18,912 nt of DNA, taken from Lientehia sp934351765 (GTDB lineage: Bacteria; Bacillota; Clostridia; Lachnospirales; Lachnospiraceae). The number at the start of each line of letters is the position of its first letter. Positions within the stretch are counted from its first letter, which is position 1. The notes below the pieces were generated by a model, which made no database searches, was not told the DNA's origin, and saw only the letters and a program-made list of their open reading frames with translations. Below are positions 13,106 through 18,912 of this stretch, piece after piece. The position numbers were made by a program, and so were the translations under genes. The stretch spans positions 1 through 18,912 of the forward strand of contig NZ_JBQKGG010000023.1 of assembly GCF_052118925.1 (NCBI RefSeq), written 5' to 3'.

Positions 13106-13125
13106 GCGGCGGGGATTCCCGCCGC
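13106..13125 (+). promoter_or_regulatory. GC-rich hairpin after the tail tube gene
   Basis: GCGGCGGG (13106-13113) pairs perfectly with CCCGCCGC (13118-13125) around a GATT loop. There is no T run, so a role as mRNA 3'-end stabiliser or partial attenuator for the highly expressed tube gene is more likely than full termination. The chaperone RBS (AAGGAG, 13129-13134) follows directly. Confidence 0.6.
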
Positions 13126-13141
13126 GAAAAGGAGAGAACAA

Positions 13142-13573
13142 ATGTTTGAAAAAGTGAATCATATTGAGCTGTCCGGAGAATCCTATCCGATCCGGTGCGA
13201 TATGGCAGTGCTGGAGAAGATCCAGGACAAATATGGGGATCTGATCGCGTTTGAGGATCTGATCTACAAATTTGAGCCCAAACTTGATGATAAGGGAAAG
13301 CCAATCAAGAACAAGGAGGGGCTGATCATCGGCACTTATGGCTATCCGAAGATCAGCGCCGTAAATGATGCCCTGTACTGGTTTGTGGAAGAGGGGCTGG
13401 ACATTGAAGAACCCGGAAAGACCATCAGCAGGAAGGAGCTGATCCGGAACGTGGATCTGCCGCCTATCGATCTTGCCAGAATGGTCCATGATGAATATGT
13501 GCGGTGCTTTGAACGAAAAAACGCACAGACCCCGCAGAATCCGGAGACGAAGAGCGGGGAGACTTCCGAGTAG
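13142..13573 (+). CDS. tail assembly chaperone, short form (gpG-like)
   Basis: 143 residues. By position (between tube and tape measure genes) and by pattern it is the gpG-like chaperone that coats the tape measure protein during tail assembly: an N-terminal strand region NHIELSGESYPIRCDMAVLEKIQDKYGD, a middle LALYWFVEEGL-type helix (ALYWFVEEGLDIEE, about 77-90), and ELIRNVDLPPIDLARMVHDEYVRCFE, then a charged disordered end. The RBS is AAGGAG (13129-13134). It contains a classic slippery site near its end (13516), where a fraction of ribosomes move back one base and continue into the longer form. Expected to be absent from the finished particle. Confidence 0.88.
   Translation: MFEKVNHIELSGESYPIRCDMAVLEKIQDKYGDLIAFEDLIYKFEPKLDDKGKPIKNKEGLIIGTYGYPKISAVNDALYWFVEEGLDIEEPGKTISRKELIRNVDLPPIDLARMVHDEYVRCFERKNAQTPQNPETKSGETSE
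13516..13568 (+). promoter_or_regulatory. programmed -1 frameshift signal (slippery heptamer plus structure)
   Basis: The heptamer A-AAA-AAC (13516-13522) is in exact phase with the chaperone frame (CGA AAA AAC). Seven bases after it a GC-rich stem can form: CCCCGC (13530-13535) with GCGGGG (13554-13559). Loop bases CGGAG (13542-13546) could pair with TTCCG (13564-13568), giving an H-type pseudoknot. The zero-frame stop is at 13571 and the -1 frame stays open to 13752. Confidence 0.88.
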
Positions 13574-13752
13574 ACTTTAGCTGGGTGCTTTTTACCGGGC
13601 TGCAGATCGGCCTCCGGGAACGGGAGATTGCCAGGATGTCTTTCGGGACCTGGTGTGATCTGTTCGATCACTGGAAATCCTACCACAACATGAAAATCCA
13701 GAAGATTCTGTTTGAGGAAACCAGGAAAGAGACTTCCATTCTGGATCTGTAA
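13522..13752 (+). CDS. -1 frame extension of the tail chaperone (gpGT-like, T part)
   Basis: Reached by -1 frameshifting at 13516-13522. Frame -1 then runs from CGC at 13522 to TAA at 13750-13752, adding 76 residues, so the fusion with residues 1-127 of the chaperone is 203 residues. After a charged linker the extension reads FSWVLFTGLQIGLREREIARMSFGTWCDLFDHWKSYH, with MKIQKILFEE near the end; this is a helical domain of the sort found in the T part of gpGT, which contacts the tail tube protein. It has no start codon with a ribosome binding site at its beginning, so it is not an independent gene. Both forms in a fixed ratio are needed for tail assembly in lambda. Confidence 0.85.
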   Translation, partial: RTDPAESGDEERGDFRVDFSWVLFTGLQIGLREREIARMSFGTWCDLFDHWKSYHNMKIQKILFEETRKETSILDL

Positions 13753-13753
13753 A

Positions 13754-13762
13754 TGGTATAAT
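13754..13762 (+). promoter_or_regulatory. extended -10 promoter of the membrane-protein gene
   Basis: TGG-TATAAT (13754-13762) is a perfect extended -10 element just after the chaperone stop. The expected -35 region (13734-13739, TTCCAT) matches poorly, which extended -10 promoters tolerate. It lies 24 bases before the ATG of the membrane-protein gene, with a start site expected near 13769, only a few bases ahead of its RBS. Confidence 0.6.
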
Positions 13763-13786
13763 AGCAGGCAGAAGGGAGTCTTTGCG

Positions 13787-14143
13787 ATGAAGGATAAAAT
13801 CAAACGGTATGCAAGGCTTTTGTGGAAGTATAAATGGATTGTGGCCTATGTGACACTTTTGATAGTCGTTACAGTAGGAAGCCAGAAAAGTGAGTTCAGC
13901 TTTTTCGAGGGATTGTTTTATGACGGAATCCTGGTAGGATTGTTTGTTGGTGGAATGTGGCTGCTTGTGTTATATATCCGTTTTACCATTTCTTATTGCA
14001 GAGATATAATTGATCTGAACAAGTATCTGGATGAAGCAACGTTTGAGAGCCGATATCAGAGGGAAGTGGAACGGAGAAGACGAAAAGCAGAAAAGCGGAT
14101 GAGATTAAAGAAAAAAATACAAATATTACGGAACCGTCTGTGA
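13787..14143 (+). CDS. two-helix membrane protein, moron-like (118 aa)
   Basis: Small membrane protein of unknown family. After a basic head (MKDKIKRYARLLWKYK) come two hydrophobic helices, WIVAYVTLLIVVTVG (17-31) and FYDGILVGLFVGGMWLLVLYIRF (44-66), joined by a short SQKSEFSFFE loop, then a long basic tail (EVERRRRKAEKRMRLKKK, 93-110). By the positive-inside rule both ends face the cytoplasm. The start is ATG 13787, 8 bases after AAGGGAG (13772-13778). It has its own extended -10 promoter and a terminator overlapping its stop, and G+C of about 41% (13801-14100, hand count) against about 53-55% next door. This is the form of a moron: an inserted gene expressed from the prophage. Its position before the tape measure gene suggests superinfection exclusion as one possibility, an inference only. 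Confidence 0.8.
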   Translation: MKDKIKRYARLLWKYKWIVAYVTLLIVVTVGSQKSEFSFFEGLFYDGILVGLFVGGMWLLVLYIRFTISYCRDIIDLNKYLDEATFESRYQREVERRRRKAEKRMRLKKKIQILRNRL

Positions 14144-14159
14144 AAGCAGGCGGTTTTTT
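14132..14159 (+). terminator. rho-independent terminator after the membrane-protein gene
   Basis: AACCGTCTG (14132-14140) pairs with CAGGCGGTT (14147-14155), with one G-T pair and a TGAAAG loop, and is followed by a run of T reaching 14159. It overlaps the gene's TGA stop (14141-14143). It lies 38 bases before the tape measure ATG, so late transcription must read through it. Confidence 0.85.
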
Positions 14160-14197
14160 GATGCAGAAAATCGGGAGCGGAATAACCGGAGGAAGCT

Positions 14198-17100
14198 ATG
14201 GCAAGTAAAAGAAAAATCGGAGCAACGATTGCTCTGGACGGAGAAAAAGAATTCAAATTAGCGGTAAGCTCCTGCAATAAAAGCCTCTCTGCGATGAAAT
14301 CGGAGATGAACCTGGTAAAGGCACAGACAGCCGGGAACGCAAATTCCCTGGAAAGCCTGAAAAAGAAGCATGAGGTTTTAACAAAGACGTTAGATGCCCA
14401 GGTAAAAAAGGAAGAGGCAGTAAGAACCGGTCTGAGCCATGCGGTTAGCGATTATAACCGTGTTGGGACAGAGCTGGGGGATTATAAAAACAAGCTGGAG
14501 GATGCCAAGAATAAGCTCCAGGAGATGGAAGCAGCAGGAACCGCATCGGAAGAAGAGATGCAGAAGCAGCGGGAGACCGTGGCCAGTCTGGAAAATGCGG
14601 TTGCAAGCGGAGAAGAAGCCTATCAGAAAGCCGGCGACCGGGTAAACGACTGGCAGAAGCAGTTAAACAATGCTCAGGCCCAGACTTTAAAGGCTTCTCA
14701 GGCAGTCGATGAGAATGCCAAATATATGAATGAGGCAGAGAAATCTACTGATCAGTGTGCGATCTCCATCGATAACTTTGGGAAAAAATTAAACAGTGCC
14801 ACGCAGGAAACCAAGAACCTTAACAACAGTGTAACCAAGTTTGAGAGCGCAGCGTTAAAAAAAGAACTTTGGGGGATGGTGGGGGAGACGGCACAGAAGG
14901 CAGCCTCCTCCGCATACCAGGCGGCCAGAGAGCTGGATGACGGGTATGACATTATCATCACCAAGACCGGAGCGACCGGAGAGGCTCTGGAAGATTTAAA
15001 CAACGTGGCGGATCGGATCTTTGGAGATCTGCCGACCGATATGGAGACCGTTGGAACGGCGGTCGGTGAGGTCAATACAAGATTTGGACAGACCGGGAAA
15101 GCGCTGGAACAAACCTCGAAGCAGTTTATCCGGTTTGCGGAGATCAACGGGACTGATCTGAACAGCTCCATCGACACAACGGACAAGATCCTGACCCAGT
15201 TCAACCTGACTGCCGAGGATTCTGGAAACCTCCTTGGAATCATGACCGCCAGAGGGCAGGAAACCGGGATCAGCGTAACCTCATTGATGGACAGCGTCAA
15301 TTCCAACGCGGCCATGTTTAAGGAATTAAATCTTGGCGTGGAGGAATCTGTCAACCTGATGGCCATGTTTGAAGCTAACGGCGTGGATGCCGGAGCGGCT
15401 TTGAAGAGTTTAAAGACCGCCGTCAATAACTATGCCAAAGAGGGACTGACCGCAAGAGAGGGACTGGATAAGTCCATCGAGAGCATTAAAAATGCAGAGA
15501 CCAGCACTGAGGCTCTGGCCATCGCCCAGAATACTTTTGGTACCAAGGGCGCCCAGGTTATGGCAGACGGAATCCGCAGCGGACGGATCAATCTGGATAC
15601 GCTCTCCGATTCTCTGAGTAATTACAGCAATACGGTGGAGGACACCTATAATGCTACACTGGATCCGTGGGATCAGATGACCGTAGCAACCAATAACCTC
15701 AAAGCGGCAGGCAGCAGTCTGGTCGGTGAGTTTTTCACAGTCGCGGAACCGGCCATCAACAAGGCTGCGTCAGCGGTTGAAAGAATAAAAAAGAAATTTG
15801 ATTCCTGGCCGCCTGCGGCAAAACGTATTATATCAGTATTGGGAGTTGCCGGAGCCGCCGCTGGAGTTGTTGCGCCGAAGATCGCGAAAGTTGCGATCAA
15901 CATTAAAACGTTAAGAAATTCCAATGATGTGGCTAACGCCTTGAAAGCGCTATCCAAAGCACAGGAAGGAGTTGCGGCCGCATCTGTGGCAACGGCAGCA
16001 GCGACTGAGGCAGAGACGACGGAAAAAACTAAAAATGCAGCGGCATCGACAGCGAGCGCCACAGCCTCCGGTGTGGATGCGGCAGCAAAGGGAACGGAAG
16101 CGGCGGTAACGGAAACGGCCACAGTGGCCCAGGAGGGTCTGAACGTTGCCATGGGAGCCTGTCCGGTATTGTTATTAGTGGCAAGCGTCGGAGCACTGGT
16201 CGGTGCTGTGGCCTTGTTATCAGCCGGAAACAGGGAAGCGGGGACTGAAACCGAAAAGCTGGGAGAAGAGGTCGAAGAGACCAATAAAAAGCTGGAAGAA
16301 TCCCAGGAGAAGCTGAGCACTGCCATGGATACGGCGGCGGAATCCGTGAGCAAAGCGCAGTCCACCGCCGAAGTAGCATCCTCGGCCGCCGAAGAATTGG
16401 CTAATCTGGCGGATAAAACATCCCTGACCAATGAAGAGCAGGGGCGGATGGCGACCTTGGTCGGTGAATTAAACAGCCTGTATCCGGACATGGGGTTAAA
16501 GATCGATTCCGTGACCGGAAAGCTCAACATGGGAAGCGAACAGATCCGATCCTATGTGAACAACATGAAGCAGATGGCGCTGGCGGAAGCATACACCAGG
16601 GCCGCGGCAGATTCCTATGACGCTGTTGTAGATGCAACAACGGATCTGGTGGAGGCTCAGCAGACCCAGAAGAAAGTCACCGATGAGCTTGCGGCAAAGC
16701 AGACCAAGATGGGAGCAATCCAGCAGGCAGAAACAGCAAGGCTGGAATCAATAAAAATCGCAGAAGAAAATCTGGAAAAAGCCAGGGCGGAAGGATCGGA
16801 AGATGTAGAAAAATATGCCAAACAGCTATCGGATCTACAGAATCAGACCTATGAGGTCAACGGGGAGACAGTAAGCTATTCCGAGGCAATGACGACCCTT
16901 ACCGGAGAAATCCGGGATCTGGAGGACAGCCAGAAGAGCGCAAACACCGCTGTCGAGGAGTATAAGAGTGCGGTGGACGAAGCCACGGCGACAGCTGACG
17001 GATATATGGACGCTGCGAACCAGATGAACCAGGCGGACGCATCCAGAACCGAATCTCTGGCAGGGGCCAGTGATGCCCAGAAGCAGGCTTCCCAGGCATC

Positions 17101-18424
17101 GATCACAGCAGCGGGGCAGGAGTTAGAAGCATACAACAACTTGTCTGAGGGACAGCAGGAGCTGGCGGTCAAGGTGACGGAGAGCGTCCTCACCATGCAG
17201 GACAATGTCCAGAGTGCTCTGGAATCTCAGATGAACATGTTTGAGAAATTTGATGCTGGAACTGCCATGTCTACGGATCAGATGCTCAGCAATATGCAGT
17301 CCCAGATTGATGGAGTGCAAAACTGGGAGAGCAATCTGGCAACACTGGCAGATCGCGGAATTAACGAGGATCTCCTGCAGAAGCTGGCATCTATGGGACC
17401 GGAAGGCGCGGCCTATGTACAGACGTTTGTTGATATGTCCGGGGAAGAGCTGGGAAAGGCAAACGAACTGTGGGGTCAGAGCGTGCAGATCAAGGGCATG
17501 ACGGATCAGTGGGGGCAGGAGCTCACCCAGTCGGTCGGCGAACTGTCCGCCGGAGGATCCGAGGCATTTGCGTCTCTGGCTCAAAGCATGAACGCATCAG
17601 CAGGGGAAAGCGGAGAATACGTGGTACAGGGACTGGTGTCCGGAATGAAGAATGCGGCCGGGGAGCTGCAGAAAGCCGGAGATGAAACAGGTGACTCCTT
17701 GTTAAAGTCCATTGACACCAGCCTCGGCGTAGCATCACCGTCCAGAAAGACCATGCAGACCGGTGTCTATGTTGTGTCCGGCCTGGTAAAAGGCATGGAG
17801 CAGACGCAGATGGTTGCGGTATCTACAGTCACCAACATCTCACTGGCGGTGATCAACGCGGCGCAGAATACGCTGACCATGGCGGCTATGCGGAACATCG
17901 GATATAATGCGGCTCTTGGGCTGGCAAGCGGAATCAGCCAGGGACAGTCGCATGTGATCACGGCGGCAAGTGCGGTTGCTTCTGCCGCCATCGTTGCGGC
18001 ACAGAATACCCTGCAGATCCACTCACCGTCCAGAGTATTCCGCCGGATCGGCGCGTATACGGTAGAAGGCGCCATTGAGGGGGCACAGGCGTCCACGCCG
18101 AGCCTGGAACGGACGTATGCAGAGACTGCGAGAGCAGCTATTGATGCATACGAGAGCCAGATGGGCGGACAGATCCAGTGGGGAGGAGCATCCCCTTATC
18201 TGGAATACCAGGCACAGAGTGCCGGGAACGGAACGGCGTCTGCCGGAATGGAAAGCATGGATATCGGTGCAGTCACGGATCTGTTGGAGCAGATTGCCGG
18301 ACTGCTGGCGAATAAAACCGGAATGGTCCAGAATGTCAATATTTACGGATCGAAGAGCACCGCGGTGGAAAATGCAAGAGAGCTGAAAAAAGTAGGGAGG
18401 GAACTGGCCTTTGGCGGAAGATAG
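14198..18424 (+). CDS. tail tape measure protein, TP901 type
   Basis: 1408 residues. It sets tail length and is ejected with DNA at infection. Order of parts: an N-terminal coiled coil (about 1-160), the TP901 core (about 222-512) with GATGEALEDLNNVADRIFGDL, NTRFGQTGKALEQTSKQFIRFAEI and MFEANGVDAGAALKSLKTAVNNYAKEG, a hydrophobic helix (about 537-565), an Ala/Thr-rich stretch, a second hydrophobic helix GACPVLLLVASVGALVGAVALL (about 651-672), a long coiled-coil region (about 680-960), and a C-terminal region with two SPSR motifs (about 1178 and 1275), each followed by a glycine-rich turn. No peptidase or lysozyme domain is evident. At about 0.15 nm per residue the tail would be roughly 210 nm. 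The ATG at 14198 follows GGAGGAAG. It lies just after a terminator. Confidence 0.95.
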   Translation: MASKRKIGATIALDGEKEFKLAVSSCNKSLSAMKSEMNLVKAQTAGNANSLESLKKKHEVLTKTLDAQVKKEEAVRTGLSHAVSDYNRVGTELGDYKNKLEDAKNKLQEMEAAGTASEEEMQKQRETVASLENAVASGEEAYQKAGDRVNDWQKQLNNAQAQTLKASQAVDENAKYMNEAEKSTDQCAISIDNFGKKLNSATQETKNLNNSVTKFESAALKKELWGMVGETAQKAASSAYQAARELDDGYDIIITKTGATGEALEDLNNVADRIFGDLPTDMETVGTAVGEVNTRFGQTGKALEQTSKQFIRFAEINGTDLNSSIDTTDKILTQFNLTAEDSGNLLGIMTARGQETGISVTSLMDSVNSNAAMFKELNLGVEESVNLMAMFEANGVDAGAALKSLKTAVNNYAKEGLTAREGLDKSIESIKNAETSTEALAIAQNTFGTKGAQVMADGIRSGRINLDTLSDSLSNYSNTVEDTYNATLDPWDQMTVATNNLKAAGSSLVGEFFTVAEPAINKAASAVERIKKKFDSWPPAAKRIISVLGVAGAAAGVVAPKIAKVAINIKTLRNSNDVANALKALSKAQEGVAAASVATAAATEAETTEKTKNAAASTASATASGVDAAAKGTEAAVTETATVAQEGLNVAMGACPVLLLVASVGALVGAVALLSAGNREAGTETEKLGEEVEETNKKLEESQEKLSTAMDTAAESVSKAQSTAEVASSAAEELANLADKTSLTNEEQGRMATLVGELNSLYPDMGLKIDSVTGKLNMGSEQIRSYVNNMKQMALAEAYTRAAADSYDAVVDATTDLVEAQQTQKKVTDELAAKQTKMGAIQQAETARLESIKIAEENLEKARAEGSEDVEKYAKQLSDLQNQTYEVNGETVSYSEAMTTLTGEIRDLEDSQKSANTAVEEYKSAVDEATATADGYMDAANQMNQADASRTESLAGASDAQKQASQASITAAGQELEAYNNLSEGQQELAVKVTESVLTMQDNVQSALESQMNMFEKFDAGTAMSTDQMLSNMQSQIDGVQNWESNLATLADRGINEDLLQKLASMGPEGAAYVQTFVDMSGEELGKANELWGQSVQIKGMTDQWGQELTQSVGELSAGGSEAFASLAQSMNASAGESGEYVVQGLVSGMKNAAGELQKAGDETGDSLLKSIDTSLGVASPSRKTMQTGVYVVSGLVKGMEQTQMVAVSTVTNISLAVINAAQNTLTMAAMRNIGYNAALGLASGISQGQSHVITAASAVASAAIVAAQNTLQIHSPSRVFRRIGAYTVEGAIEGAQASTPSLERTYAETARAAIDAYESQMGGQIQWGGASPYLEYQAQSAGNGTASAGMESMDIGAVTDLLEQIAGLLANKTGMVQNVNIYGSKSTAVENARELKKVGRELAFGGR

Positions 18425-18912
18425 ATTGCAATTTACTTTTGAACAGGGCGGAAGATCCCTGACGGTCGGAGCGAATGATTTTGGAATCATTGATTACAGT
18501 GGAATCGAGGGCGCCGACTATAAGATCTCTTCGGCGGAACGGATCCGGGGAGTTGGAAGCCGCTACACCAAGACGAGGATCCCGCAGCGGGACATTACCG
18601 TGACTGCAGAATATAAAAAACGGGCAGGGAAATCAGAAATGAGATTGTTTCTGGTTTCCTTTTTTCGTCCGGACGAAGAGGGTGTTTTGACAGTGGAGAG
18701 CGCCGGAGCTAAGAGGCAGATCCCGTATCGAGTGGAGGGATTTACGTATAAACAGACCAATATTCATGAGAAACTGCAGTTTCTGGCAGAGCTGACCTGT
18801 CTGGATCCTTTTTTCCAGTCTATCACCCGCACCGGAGTATCGATCATGACGCTGGTGGGCGGTTGGAAGTGGCCATTTACGCTGCCATTCAAACTGCGAC
18901 AGTACGGTGAAC
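18411..18912 (+). CDS. distal tail protein Dit (partial, 3' end outside window)
   Basis: The first 167 residues of a siphovirus distal tail protein, which forms the hub linking tail tube and baseplate. Recognisable parts are LQFTFEQGGRSLTVGANDFGI near the start, the IRGVGSRYTKTRIPQRDITVTAEY strand pair, MRLFLVSFFRPDEEGVLTV, and the LQFLAELTCLDPFFQS segment, the usual 'F.aplPff.' region of this family. I propose TTG 18411 as start (reading MAEDRLQFTF), with GGGAGG (18395-18400) 10 bases upstream and a frame stop at 18393; TTG 18426 is the alternative. The start overlaps the tape measure end by 14 bases. The gene runs off the right edge. Confidence 0.9.
   Translation, partial: MAEDRLQFTFEQGGRSLTVGANDFGIIDYSGIEGADYKISSAERIRGVGSRYTKTRIPQRDITVTAEYKKRAGKSEMRLFLVSFFRPDEEGVLTVESAGAKRQIPYRVEGFTYKQTNIHEKLQFLAELTCLDPFFQSITRTGVSIMTLVGGWKWPFTLPFKLRQYGE

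Noticed and set aside
13712..13786. Longer N-terminus for the membrane protein, starting at 13712
   Set aside because: This part is read in another frame as the end of the chaperone extension; the RBS AAGGGAG supports the ATG at 13787, after the promoter.
14752..16530. Ala/Ser-rich minus-strand open frames inside the tape measure gene
   Set aside because: They mirror the Ala-, Glu- and Thr-rich coiled-coil coding of the tape measure protein and have no start signals.

Overview
The window is a stretch of a tailed temperate phage (siphovirus-type, HK97-like head), most likely a prophage in a Gram-positive gut Clostridia such as Lachnospiraceae. The evidence is a compact one-direction gene order, strong AGGAGG-type ribosome binding sites, frequent GTG and TTG starts, gene junctions of the ATGA, GTGA and TGATG type, and protein families typical of these prophages (DUF551, DUF4406, DUF1492, P27 terminase small subunit, phi13-type tail tube, TP901 tape measure). 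The host family is an inference. All genes read on the + strand. No tRNA, rRNA, CRISPR array, insertion sequence, integrase or lysis gene is visible.

Layout. (1) About 1-3384 is an accessory/middle operon: the tail of an unknown gene, a RusA Holliday-junction resolvase, several small proteins, a DUF551 protein with a Cys-rich head, a DUF4406 deoxyribosyltransferase-like protein, a helix-turn-helix protein, and last a DUF1492/ArpU-like regulator that probably turns on late genes. (2) About 3385-4125 is a control region and mini-cassette: a possible activator-dependent extended -10 element, a near-consensus promoter with an 18/20 palindrome in its spacer, a 47-aa gene, a stable hairpin, a ribbon-helix-helix gene and a terminator. 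(3) About 4126-5746 holds a DNPPF-motif methyltransferase-like gene carrying a 15-bp tandem repeat, a PGDYG-like protein, an HNH endonuclease and a likely cos region. (4) 5747-11182 is packaging and head: TerS, TerL, portal, ClpP-like protease, major capsid protein. (5) 11194-12514 holds four connector and tail-completion genes. (6) 12545-18912 is the tail: tube protein, assembly chaperone with a programmed -1 frameshift, an inserted membrane-protein transcription unit, tape measure protein, and the start of the distal tail protein, cut by the window end.

How they work together: HNH and the terminase cut the concatemer at cos and pump DNA through the portal into a prohead matured by the ClpP-like protease; the connectors close the head and join it to a tail whose length is set by the 1408-residue tape measure and whose assembly needs both chaperone forms made by frameshifting.

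The most interesting point is a self-contained unit at about 13754-14159 (extended -10 promoter, RBS, 118-aa two-helix membrane protein, terminator; about 41% GC against about 53-55% next door) between the tail chaperone and tape measure genes. This has the form of a phage moron, in what I recall to be the same position as the superinfection-exclusion gene 15 of phage HK97. Second is the operator-bearing RHH mini-cassette at 3548-4111.
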